Shown here: one piece after another, positions 16,415 to 24,347 of the stretch
Numbering within the stretch: the stretch's first letter is position 1
How the letters are laid out: each line of letters opens with the position of its first letter
DNA from: Flavobacterium xanthum
GTDB lineage: Bacteria > Bacteroidota > Bacteroidia > Flavobacteriales > Flavobacteriaceae
Length of the DNA stretch: 64,000 nucleotides
Direction of reading: 5' to 3'
NCBI RefSeq assembly: GCF_900142695.1
Contig: NZ_FRBU01000018.1
Span: 1 to 64,000 of the forward strand
Translations under genes and position numbers: made by a program
The notes under the pieces: generated by a model
Seen by the model: only the letters and a program-made list of their open reading frames with translations
Database searches by the model: none
Told to the model about the DNA's origin: nothing

Positions 16415-17743
16415 TTACACCAAAACCGAAACAAAATCCATCCGAACACTTCCATCTTCATCGATTTTAGTCAAATTGATTTCATGCAACGTATTTACTA
16501 ATTCGGGATTCCAAGGTGTTTTTACTTTTACGTAATTCTCTGTAAACCCGTGAATATATCCTTCTTTATTTTCACTTTCGAATAAAACAGTTCTATTGCT
16601 ACCTAACTGACTTTCATAAAAAGCACGGCGTTTTTTTACCGACAATCCACGCATCATTTTACTTCTTTTCACTCGTACATTTTCAGGAACTACGCCATTC
16701 ATTTCGGCCGCTTCTGTATTATCACGTTCCGAATATTTGAAAACGTGCAAATAAGAAATATCCATTTCATTTAAAAAATTATACGTCTCCAAGAAATGCT
16801 CGTCCGTTTCTCCGGGAAAACCAACAATTACGTCCACGCCAATACAAGCATGAGGCATGACTTCTCTAATTTTATTTACTCGTTCTGTATATATTTCACG
16901 TTGGTAACGTCGTTTCATTAATTTCAAAATGTCATTGCTACCGGATTGCAACGGAATGTGAAAATGAGGAACAAAAGTCCTGCTTTTTGACACAAATTCA
17001 ATCGTTTCGTTTTTCAATAAATTAGGCTCAATAGATGATATTCGCAATCTTTCGATTCCTTCAACCGCATCCAAGGCTTGAACTAATTCCAGAAAAGTAT
17101 GTTCATGTTTTTTATTTCCAAATTCTCCTTTTCCGTAATCGCCAATGTTTACACCGGTCAAAACAATTTCCTTAATGTCTTGCGCTGAAATAGCTGCCGC
17201 ATTTTGCAATACGTTTTCTAAAGCATCACTTCTGGAAATTCCTCGTGCTAGTGGAATCGTACAATACGTACATTTATAATCACAACCATCTTGGACTTTC
17301 AAAAAAGCGCGCGTTCTATCCCCTATCGAGTAACTTCCCACATAAAAATCAGCTTCACCAATCTCACAAGAATGCACTTCACCAAAATCATTTTTGGACA
17401 AATCATTAATATAATCTGCCAGTTTAAATTTTTCGGTGGCTCCAAGAACTAAATCAACCCCATCAACTGCCGCCAACTCCTCTGGTTTCAATTGCGCATA
17501 ACAGCCCACCGCCGCAACAAATGCTTTATCATTCAATTTCATTGCTTTTTTTACAATCTGCTTGAATTGCTTATCCGCATTTTCAGTCACAGAACACGTG
17601 TTTATCACGTACATATCAGCCACTTCTTCAAAATCCACACGATCAAAGCCTTCGTCTTCAATAGAACGAGCAATCGTCGATGTTTCGGAAAAATTTAGTT
17701 TGCAACCAAGCGTATAAAAAGCAACTTTTTTTCTTTCTGTCAT
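16415..17743 (-). CDS. mtaB: tRNA N6-threonylcarbamoyladenosine (t6A37) methylthiotransferase MtaB
   Basis: This is a 442-residue radical-SAM methylthiotransferase that converts t6A to ms2t6A at position 37 of ANN-decoding tRNAs. The N-terminal UPF0004 domain has the three cluster cysteines C14 (TLGCKLN), C50 (INTCSVTE) and C81 (VGCYAQ). The radical-SAM cluster is C154-x3-C158-x2-C161 (CDYKCTYC). A TRAM-like C-terminal region begins at ~375. The length is normal for MtaB. TLGCKLN rather than TxGCQMN supports MtaB over MiaB. Confidence 0.93.
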   Translation of the reverse strand: MTERKKVAFYTLGCKLNFSETSTIARSIEDEGFDRVDFEEVADMYVINTCSVTENADKQFKQIVKKAMKLNDKAFVAAVGCYAQLKPEELAAVDGVDLVLGATEKFKLADYINDLSKNDFGEVHSCEIGEADFYVGSYSIGDRTRAFLKVQDGCDYKCTYCTIPLARGISRSDALENVLQNAAAISAQDIKEIVLTGVNIGDYGKGEFGNKKHEHTFLELVQALDAVEGIERLRISSIEPNLLKNETIEFVSKSRTFVPHFHIPLQSGSNDILKLMKRRYQREIYTERVNKIREVMPHACIGVDVIVGFPGETDEHFLETYNFLNEMDISYLHVFKYSERDNTEAAEMNGVVPENVRVKRSKMMRGLSVKKRRAFYESQLGSNRTVLFESENKEGYIHGFTENYVKVKTPWNPELVNTLHEINLTKIDEDGSVRMDFVSVLV

Positions 17744-17777
17744 ATTCTTTTTGTTTGTGCGAGTCCCTTACTTCGTC

Positions 17778-17845
17778 GGGTCAGGCTATCCGCTGTATCT
17801 TTTGTTGCGCTATCGCTACACAAAAGGATGCCGCTGCTATCCTTC
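17778..17845 (-). repeat. flavobacterial intergenic palindrome, copy 1
   Basis: On the minus strand it reads GCGGCATCCTTTTGTG...CAAAAGATACAGCG, a hairpin with an inner TAGCG loop. It shares the GCGGCATCC and GATAnAGCG words with the copies at 21767-21844 and 57400-57469. It lies upstream of mtaB. Confidence 0.7.
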
Positions 17846-17938
17846 TCGCGACGTGCTGCAAATTTACACACAATATTCTTTAAAACGAAATCTATAATTT
17901 TCTGGATATTAGCATTATCTTGCATTAAAAATCACTTC

Positions 17939-18520
17939 ATGAAAAAATTAGTTTTAATAGCATTAGGTTTCGTAATGGCACAAGTACATGCACAAAATAA
18001 CGTGGAGTGGGATGGAAAATACCAGTTGCAACTTTCCGATTTTCAATCTAATGCTACACAAATTGGTGCTGTAGATATAAATAGCATTCATACGGCTTCC
18101 AGCCTTGATTTTGCATTTCAAATGAGCAATGTCGAATTTATGTTTACCAAAAACTTTAATGCTAAAGTAATTTCCTCATTCAAGCGGGATGCCGCCTCCA
18201 TTATCGCAACCGATAGTATTACAGCGAAATATTTACTGAATTTTGCGCGATATGAATTCGACTTATCTGAATTGTACGCCAGAAAATTACGAAAAGAAAT
18301 ATACGATAAAAAAGGTACTTTTTCTGACGTGAGTTTTTTACAAGTCCTATTCAACAGCATTCAGCAAGAATATACTGAAGATCATGCTATGGCTTCAAAG
18401 AATACTAATCTTGGTCAAGAGGAGGAGAAACTCGCTGCAATCCATTCTGCCGTACTGCAAAAAATCAATGAATTACCTGATTTTTGTAAAAGCTGTAAAC
18501 CACCAAAAAAAGCCAAATAA
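17939..18520 (+). CDS. exported protein of unknown function
   Basis: This is a 193-residue protein with a clear signal peptide (1-18, cleaved near VHAQ). The mature part has EWDGKYQLQLSDFQS at its start and ends with a Lys-rich CKSCKPPKKAK carrying a CxxC pair. I do not recognise a named domain. ATG at 17939 is chosen because it gives a signal peptide; an upstream in-frame start would run through the palindromic repeat. It is divergent from mtaB. Confidence 0.8.
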   Translation: MKKLVLIALGFVMAQVHAQNNVEWDGKYQLQLSDFQSNATQIGAVDINSIHTASSLDFAFQMSNVEFMFTKNFNAKVISSFKRDAASIIATDSITAKYLLNFARYEFDLSELYARKLRKEIYDKKGTFSDVSFLQVLFNSIQQEYTEDHAMASKNTNLGQEEEKLAAIHSAVLQKINELPDFCKSCKPPKKAK

Positions 18521-18552
18521 ACCGTTTAATTGAAATTGCAAACCTAAAATCC

Positions 18553-19356
18553 CTAATTCAAGATAAACCGTCGCACTACCTCAGCTACACCATGATTATT
18601 ATTGGAGGCAACAATAACATCTCCTTTATCTCTCAATTCTGGATCTACATTATCGACCCAAACGCCCAATCCTGCATATTCAATCATGGATAAATCATTG
18701 CCTGCATTTCCTACGGCAATAATTTCGCTTTGAAGGATGTTTAGTTTCTCAGCCAAGAATTTCACACTTGCTGCTTTATCTATTCCGTTTTGTGCCACTT
18801 CCAAGAAAAAAGGTTTTGACATCGAAACACTCAAATGTGGCATGGCCTCTTTTAAATCTTTTTCAACTTTTTTAAGATAGCTGGGTTCTTGTAATAAAAT
18901 ACATTTTACCGCAGCAGTAGTCACAGCTTCCTTGAAATTTAAAACTTTATCATGCTGCAGCCCTGTGATATTTTTCTCGATATCAATATATTCTGAATCG
19001 GTTTCACTAACTATTTTACCATCGATATACGTAATAATATCTGTTTTACTCTTGATACTATAATCATACAATTCATGAATTTGCTGTTGCGTCAAGGTTT
19101 GTTCAAACAACACTTTATCTTCTTTTAAATCCGTAATTACGGCGCCGTTAAAAGACAGCATATATGAATTATTGATATCCAATTGTAATTCTTTGGCAAA
19201 AGCAGTCATGGCTAATGTTGGTCTGCCCGAAGCCAAAACAACATACACACCCAATTCTTGGGCCTTAAACAACATGGCTGCATTCTCTTTTGAAATTTTA
19301 TGGTCATCAGTCAACAAGGTGTCATCCAAGTCTAAGACCAACATTTTATATTTCAT
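18553..19356 (-). CDS. Cof-type HAD-IIB phosphatase
   Basis: This is a 267-residue HAD hydrolase of the Cof/YidA subfamily. Motif I is LDLDDTLL (nucleophile D9, acid D11), motif II is ASGRPT and motif IV is VGNAGNDLSMIEYAG. A IIB-type cap lies between ~85 and 190. Such enzymes dephosphorylate sugar phosphates or flavin-type nucleotides; the substrate is unknown. It is followed upstream on the same strand by the small DUF2007-like gene. Confidence 0.92.
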   Translation of the reverse strand: MKYKMLVLDLDDTLLTDDHKISKENAAMLFKAQELGVYVVLASGRPTLAMTAFAKELQLDINNSYMLSFNGAVITDLKEDKVLFEQTLTQQQIHELYDYSIKSKTDIITYIDGKIVSETDSEYIDIEKNITGLQHDKVLNFKEAVTTAAVKCILLQEPSYLKKVEKDLKEAMPHLSVSMSKPFFLEVAQNGIDKAASVKFLAEKLNILQSEIIAVGNAGNDLSMIEYAGLGVWVDNVDPELRDKGDVIVASNNNHGVAEVVRRFILN

Positions 19357-19385
19357 CTCCTTCTTTTTGCACTTATAATTTGAGC

Positions 19386-19604
19386 TTAAATACTCATTCT
19401 AAATTCTTCAATAACTGGATTTACTTTGGCAAATTCCGTTTCCTGAACGAACAATTCAACTGCCAAATCCGAATTTCCAAAACCTCCCAATCGAGCCGAT
19501 TGTATGTTGTTTTTCACCACTACATCTACACCAATTTCTTCAATTTTTTGCTGTAAAGCCATTGCTAGAATTTCACTTCCCGAAAACACTTTCATTAATC
19601 CCAT
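19386..19604 (-). CDS. DUF2007-like small protein
   Basis: This is a 72-residue protein. KVFSGSEILAMALQQKIEEIGVDVVVKNN and AVELFVQETEFAKVNPVIEEF fit the DUF2007 (putative signal-transducing) fold, which binds like a PII-type ferredoxin-like domain. It lies 29 bases from the HAD gene and 16 bases after the end of the helicase tail frame, so the three are probably one minus-strand unit. Function unknown. Confidence 0.75.
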   Translation of the reverse strand: MGLMKVFSGSEILAMALQQKIEEIGVDVVVKNNIQSARLGGFGNSDLAVELFVQETEFAKVNPVIEEFRMSI

Positions 19605-19619
19605 TTTTTCTATTTTTTA

Positions 19620-19718
19620 TTATTTGATACCGTCTTCATCCTTTTCTCCCTCTGATTCCTCTGTTTCAGTAGCCGTTTCTTGCTCTTCCGCACCTTCGTC
19701 TTCTTCATCCTCTTCTTA
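19620..19718 (-). pseudogene. orphaned acidic tail of the helicase-like gene
   Basis: Downstream of the TAA at 19716-19718 the frame stays open for 31 codons, almost all Glu, Asp, Thr, Ser or Gly, and then stops. A single base change (TAA from GAA) would rejoin it to the helicase-like protein, which itself ends in Glu-Glu-Glu. It looks like a recent nonsense mutation or a sequencing error. Confidence 0.65.
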
Positions 19719-20333
19719 CTCTTCTTCTATTTCGAATAAAAAAGGTTCTACTAACATTTTGTCAGCCAAAATGGCTATTCGTTCTGTTAACAGATCTGAG
19801 AAAATAATACGTTGCGTTTTTGTAATACTATTCGAAATACGCATGATTTTAGTTTCATGACGCAGTTTCAAAATTGGATCTGCATCATCGAGAATAAGCA
19901 TTTTTAGTCTGTTTACATTAAATCCAGCGGTGGTAAACATATCGCTCAATTTATTGGGCGTTCCAATCAAAACATCAATTCCGGTCGAAATATAATTTTT
20001 ATCGTATTCCATATCGCCTTTGTCGTGCACTCCATAGACACGCAAGTCCGTGTATTTTCCGAATTTTTCAAAAAGGTCTTCCATCTCCAAAACCTTAGCT
20101 TTGTCCTCTACAATGACTAAAGCACGAGGCGATTCCTCACCCTCACGAACTAATTGTTGAATTACATTTAGCACAATTGTTGTCGATTTTCCACTCCCTT
20201 TATCTGCAATAATAATACAATCCGCACCACTTTTCAGCGTCGAAAATGTTTCTTTTTGCATCGTATTAGCCTCGATCAAACCATTTTCTATTAAGGCTTC
20301 TTGTAATTTTTCGTTTATTTTTTTTAGTTTCAT
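19716..20333 (-). CDS. single-domain DEAD-box-like ATPase with in-frame stop before its acidic tail
   Basis: This is a 205-residue protein covering only the N-terminal RecA-like half of a DEAD-box helicase. Visible motifs are Walker A-like ADKGSGKST, GTPNKL (motif Ib), LILDDAD (a DEAD variant) and FSDLLT at the place of SAT. The C-terminal helicase domain is absent, so unwinding is doubtful. The frame stops at TAA (19716-19718) after EIEEE, yet the same frame continues for 31 more acidic codons (EEDEEDEGAEEQ... to GIK) and a second stop at 19620. The chosen start is ATG 20333; an upstream in-frame Met at 20378 is less likely. Confidence 0.8.
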   Translation of the reverse strand: MKLKKINEKLQEALIENGLIEANTMQKETFSTLKSGADCIIIADKGSGKSTTIVLNVIQQLVREGEESPRALVIVEDKAKVLEMEDLFEKFGKYTDLRVYGVHDKGDMEYDKNYISTGIDVLIGTPNKLSDMFTTAGFNVNRLKMLILDDADPILKLRHETKIMRISNSITKTQRIIFSDLLTERIAILADKMLVEPFLFEIEEE

Positions 20334-20403
20334 TTTTTTTATTTCACAAAGATTTTCAAAGGGATCAAAGACCACCAAGAACTTATAGTTACTGAATCAA
20401 ATA

Positions 20404-20559
20404 TTATTCGATTGAATTATTACATTCATTTTTTTTATAATCCCAATTTCCTCCACTATCCAAGCAACTATCAATTTGAAAGAAACGATACGTTTTAAAT
20501 GCTAAAAACAAAATGAAAAGAAGTAAAAGCAAGATCTGATACTTTTTAAATTTTTTCAT
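20404..20559 (-). CDS. 51-residue single-pass membrane protein with Cys pair
   Basis: This is a short frame of 51 codons: Lys-rich start (MKKFKKYQ), one hydrophobic helix (about 9-21), then an outside segment with DSCLDSGGNWDYKKNEC (Cys32 and Cys46). Start ATG at 20559, stop at 20404. The two-cysteine, Gly-Gly and Trp pattern recurs in small bacterial membrane proteins that I recall as unannotated or hypothetical. It lies 26 bases after the sigma-54 regulator gene on the same strand, before the helicase-like gene. Confidence 0.7.
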   Translation of the reverse strand: MKKFKKYQILLLLLFILFLAFKTYRFFQIDSCLDSGGNWDYKKNECNNSIE

Positions 20560-20585
20560 TTACTACTTAGATTAAAAAACGACTT

Positions 20586-21749
20586 TTATTTGCTTGCAAA
20601 CAGTTTGACATCATTCTCGGAAATTTCGCTTCCGCCAAGGATAATTAAACGCTCCACGACATTTCGTAGTTCCCGGATATTCCCGGTCCAATCGTATTCC
20701 TGGAGTAAATTGATCGCTTCTTTAGAAAACTTTTTTACCACATTTCCTTGCTCCAAAGCGATTTTATCGGCAAAATGCGCAATTAACATTGGAATGTCGT
20801 TGCGTCTTTCATTTAAAGCAGGAACTTTTATCAAGATAACTGCTAAACGGTGGTACAAATCTTCTCGGAAACGCCCTTCAGCAATCTCCACTTTCAAATC
20901 TTTATTGGTAGCCGCAACCACACGCACATCTACTTTAATGTCTTTGTCTGCTCCTACTCTAGTAATCATACTTTCTTGCAACGCTCGCAATACTTTGGCT
21001 TGCGCCGAAAGACTCATATCTCCAATTTCATCTAAGAAAATAGTTCCTTTATCAGCTGCCTCAAATTTTCCTGCTCGGTCTTTTACTGCCGATGTAAAGG
21101 CGCCTTTTACGTGACCAAACAACTCACTTTCTATCAATTCAGATGGAATCGCAGCACAATTCACCTCAATTAAAGGAAAATTAGCTCGCACACTTTTTTC
21201 ATGTAATTGATGGGCAACGAGTTCCTTTCCTGTTCCATTGGGTCCAGTAATCAAAACACGGGCTTCCGTTTGTGCTACTTTTTCAATCATTATTTTAATA
21301 TGATTGATCGCTTCACTTTCGCCAATCATTTCGTAGTTTTTACTGACTTTTTTCTTTAGGATTTTGTTTTCCACTACCAGTTGCTTTTTGTCCAAAGCAT
21401 TACGAACTGTATTCAATAATCGGTTTAAGTCCGGTGGTTTTGAGATGTAGTCAAATGCCCCCAAACGCATTGTATTAATAGCCGTTTCCATGTCGCCATG
21501 ACCAGAAATCATAACCATGGGGATCTCGGGCTTAATTTTTTTTACCGCTTCCAGCACCTCAACGCCGTCCATTTTTGGCATTTTAATATCACACAAAACC
21601 AAATCGTAATCGTTATTTTTTATTTTCTCAAAACCTACAACACCGTCTTCAGCCTCTTCTACTTGATAGGTATCATTTTCTTCAGAAAGTATTTTTGTCA
21701 ATACTCTTCGGATTGCAGCTTCGTCTTCTATGATTAATATTTTCGGCAT
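20586..21749 (-). CDS. sigma-54 type response regulator lacking a DNA-binding domain
   Basis: This is a 387-residue NtrC-like regulator. The receiver domain (1-~120) has the phospho-acceptor D54 (VLCDIKMP) and K105. The AAA+ domain follows with Walker A GPNGTGKE (170-177), the sigma-54 contact loop GAFTSA (217-222, GAFTGA in most) and Walker B FLDEIG (239-244). It ends at ~387 with no Fis-type helix-turn-helix, which NtrC family members normally carry to ~460. It may act through protein contact or from solution. The partner kinase is not adjacent. Confidence 0.92.
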   Translation of the reverse strand: MPKILIIEDEAAIRRVLTKILSEENDTYQVEEAEDGVVGFEKIKNNDYDLVLCDIKMPKMDGVEVLEAVKKIKPEIPMVMISGHGDMETAINTMRLGAFDYISKPPDLNRLLNTVRNALDKKQLVVENKILKKKVSKNYEMIGESEAINHIKIMIEKVAQTEARVLITGPNGTGKELVAHQLHEKSVRANFPLIEVNCAAIPSELIESELFGHVKGAFTSAVKDRAGKFEAADKGTIFLDEIGDMSLSAQAKVLRALQESMITRVGADKDIKVDVRVVAATNKDLKVEIAEGRFREDLYHRLAVILIKVPALNERRNDIPMLIAHFADKIALEQGNVVKKFSKEAINLLQEYDWTGNIRELRNVVERLIILGGSEISENDVKLFASK

Positions 21750-21766
21750 ATTCTTTATTTTTTTTT

Positions 21767-21844
21767 AGCCCTGATGGAAGCGGCATCCTTTTATGGACTT
21801 TTTCAGTCCAGAAAAGATATAGCGTACAGCAGGAATCAGCTCCT
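21767..21844 (+). repeat. flavobacterial intergenic palindrome, copy 2
   Basis: It begins AGCCCTGATGGAAGCGGCATCC, has an inner hairpin ATGGACTTTTTCAGTCCA, and ends with GATATAGCGTACAGCAGG. It lies between the regulator and the ABC permease genes. Confidence 0.75.
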
Positions 21845-21874
21845 AAAATTAATTAGGATTCTTTTTATTTATCT

Positions 21875-23191
21875 TTAATATTTTAACCATTTGTACAATT
21901 CGCCCCAAGTTGGTTTTTTGCCGTACATCAGTATTCCTATTCGGTATATTTTTGCAGCAAACCATACCACTGAAAAGAAGGTCCCAAATAACAAGGTTAC
22001 TGAAATTGCTATTTGCCACAAAGGTACGCCAAACGGAATTCGCATCAGCATGACAATTGGCGATGTAAGCGGAATCATTGAAAAAACTACTGCGACTGTA
22101 CCATGCGGATCATTGATAACCGTGAAAAAACCTACATAGACACTCAACATTAACGGCATAATAATAGGCAAAAGGAATTGCTGTGAGTCGGTTTGATTGT
22201 CTACAGCTGCACCAATGGCGGCATAAAAAGAGCTGTATAAAAAATAACCGCCTATAAAATAGATTACAAATCCAATTAAAATACTTGCAATGGGTAAATT
22301 CCAAAGCTCCTTGATATACATTTGGGCTGTTCCAGTCATTTCTTGCTGAGCGGCTTGTAATAATTCTGGTGACAATTTAGCGGTTGGCCCCACATCTACG
22401 CCAAAAAATAGCGAAGCAGCAAACATCAGTGAAAGTCCTATAAGTGCCCAAATGAAGAATTGCAGCAGTCCTGCTAATGCAGTTCCTATTATTTTTCCCA
22501 TCATCAGCTGAAATGGTTTCACCGAGGAAATAATAATTTCTACAATTCTGCTGGTTTTTTCTTCTATCACACTGCGCATCACCATGTTGCCATAAATAAT
22601 AATGAACATCATTATTAAATAGCCAAAAGCGCCACCAATACCTATTTTAATTTCGTTAAGTCCTTTGACACTTTCTTCACCAGATGCTTTTGATAGACTA
22701 ATGTTTACATTGGCCTTAGCCTTCGCAATGGCTAGTGTGTCTAATTTTGCTTGGATAAAATTCGTTTTGGTCAATTTATCTGCAATGACCTCTTGAACCT
22801 TTTCTATAAAGGAAATACTCGGACTATTATTAGAAATAAATTGAATTTTATTTTCAAAATCCTTTGTGCTTTCTACTTTAGGTATGTACAGCAACCCTTC
22901 ATAATTTTCGTTAGTGATGCTGTCCTTTAAAAATTTTAAATCAATAACCGATAAGTCGAGGTATTTATACTCCCCATTCTTTTGATTTATAGCTGTAAAC
23001 TCCTGCGCAAACAAACCGGATTCATCGTGAATTGCGATTCGTTTGGTATCGGCTTTCATCGTACTTAAATAGCCTACAAATGCGGCAAGTCCAACAAATA
23101 ATAACGGACTTAAAAAAGTCATGACGATAAAAGATTTATTGCGCACCTTGGCAATAAACTCTCTTTTTATGATTAGTGAAATAATACTCAT
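21875..23191 (-). CDS. ABC-2 type exporter permease (NatB-like)
   Basis: This is a 438-residue ABC-2 permease. It has one N-terminal membrane helix (about 20-42), a large extracytoplasmic region (~45-170) and five or more helices from ~180 onward. The SVKPFQLMMGKIIGTALAGLLQ stretch is the ABC-2 signature region of NatB/YhaP-type proteins. It pairs with the ATPase gene 70 bases upstream on the same strand. The pair may export ions or other small substrates; this is inferred from family only. Confidence 0.9.
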   Translation of the reverse strand: MSIISLIIKREFIAKVRNKSFIVMTFLSPLLFVGLAAFVGYLSTMKADTKRIAIHDESGLFAQEFTAINQKNGEYKYLDLSVIDLKFLKDSITNENYEGLLYIPKVESTKDFENKIQFISNNSPSISFIEKVQEVIADKLTKTNFIQAKLDTLAIAKAKANVNISLSKASGEESVKGLNEIKIGIGGAFGYLIMMFIIIYGNMVMRSVIEEKTSRIVEIIISSVKPFQLMMGKIIGTALAGLLQFFIWALIGLSLMFAASLFFGVDVGPTAKLSPELLQAAQQEMTGTAQMYIKELWNLPIASILIGFVIYFIGGYFLYSSFYAAIGAAVDNQTDSQQFLLPIIMPLMLSVYVGFFTVINDPHGTVAVVFSMIPLTSPIVMLMRIPFGVPLWQIAISVTLLFGTFFSVVWFAAKIYRIGILMYGKKPTWGELYKWLKY

Positions 23192-23262
23192 TTAAATTTT
23201 TGATTGGTGATTTCAGGTTGATGATTTTAGAAACTTAAAATCAAAGCGCTAAAATTGTGGGT

Positions 23263-24183
23263 TTATTTACTAACCGTTTGAATAAAAATATCATTAACAC
23301 TCGGTATTTTTTCTACAAAATGGGTGACTTGACCGCGTTGCGTCAAGACCTGTAATAACTCGTTTGGCAAAGCCGATCCAAGTTGAATTTCCAATTTTAA
23401 CTCGTTATTAAGCGATTTAAAATTTGCTGGTGTCACAGTGAATTTCTGGGTAATATCGTACATCAAACCCTCCACATTATCCGATAAAATTCCCACTTCA
23501 TAGCTATTGGTTTTAAATTGTCTTTTGACATCGCTTAATTTCCCTTCTATCAACTTATTAGATTTATGGATCAAAGCAATGTGATCGCACAATTCCTCGA
23601 CACTTTCCATCCGGTGGGTAGAAAAAATGATAGTGGCCCCTTCCTCTCTAAGCGCAAGGATTTCATCTTTTATAATAGTGGCATTTACAGGATCGAAACC
23701 TGAAAAAGGCTCATCAAAAATCAGTAGTTTTGGCTTGTGTAAAACACAAACTACAAACTGAATTTTCTGCGCCATCCCCTTAGAGAGTTCTTGAATTTTC
23801 TTGTTCCACCAGCCTTGAATTTCTAATCTTTCAAACCAGTATTCCAGTTGTTTTTTGGCTTCAGCCTTAGAAAGTCCCTTCATTTGAGCTAAATACAAGC
23901 ATTGTTCACCCACTTTCATGGTAGTGTACAATCCTCTTTCTTCAGGTAAATACCCGATATATTGAACGTGTTTGGGTTGTAGTTTTTCACCATCTAAAAT
24001 TATCTCACCACGATCTGGCAACGTAATCTGGTTTATGATTCGGATTAGTGATGTTTTCCCAGCTCCATTTGGACCTAAGAGTCCGTAGATACTCCCTTTT
24101 GGAACTGTCAATGAGACACCGTTTAGCGCTACGTAATCACCATATTGCTTTACGACTTTATTAACTTCAAGTATAGTACTCAT
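23263..24183 (-). CDS. ABC exporter ATPase (NatA-like, DUF4162 C-terminus)
   Basis: This is a 306-residue ABC ATPase. Walker A is GPNGAGKT (37-44), the signature is ELSKGMAQK (about 132-140) and Walker B is LLIFDEPFSGFDP, followed by the H-loop FSTHRME. The C-terminal ~80 residues match the DUF4162 tail common in NatA-like ATPases. It drives the permease encoded immediately downstream. A strong hairpin separates it from dnaJ. Confidence 0.93.
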   Translation of the reverse strand: MSTILEVNKVVKQYGDYVALNGVSLTVPKGSIYGLLGPNGAGKTSLIRIINQITLPDRGEIILDGEKLQPKHVQYIGYLPEERGLYTTMKVGEQCLYLAQMKGLSKAEAKKQLEYWFERLEIQGWWNKKIQELSKGMAQKIQFVVCVLHKPKLLIFDEPFSGFDPVNATIIKDEILALREEGATIIFSTHRMESVEELCDHIALIHKSNKLIEGKLSDVKRQFKTNSYEVGILSDNVEGLMYDITQKFTVTPANFKSLNNELKLEIQLGSALPNELLQVLTQRGQVTHFVEKIPSVNDIFIQTVSK

Positions 24184-24247
24184 GCTGAATTTTTAATTGG
24201 TGTAAAAGTAAATAATTAGTACCAAAATACTTAGAATAGTTACATAA

Positions 24248-24280
24248 AAAACCCATTCTTGTTAAACAGGAATGGGTTTT
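24248..24280 (-). terminator. terminator between dnaJ and the ABC ATPase gene
   Basis: AAAACCCATTC pairs with GAATGGGTTTT around a short loop, with T runs on both strands. It ends minus-strand dnaJ transcription. Confidence 0.75.
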
Positions 24281-24347
24281 ATTTTTTTATGTAGTTGGAT
24301 TAAATAGCAGCTACTATTTTATTTAAAGAAGCGATACATCGGGTCTC

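Noticed and set aside
19504..19860. Plus-strand Ser-rich frame of 118 codons
   Set aside because: It is antisense to the Glu-rich helicase tail; the Ser runs are mirror images of the GAA/GAG codons.
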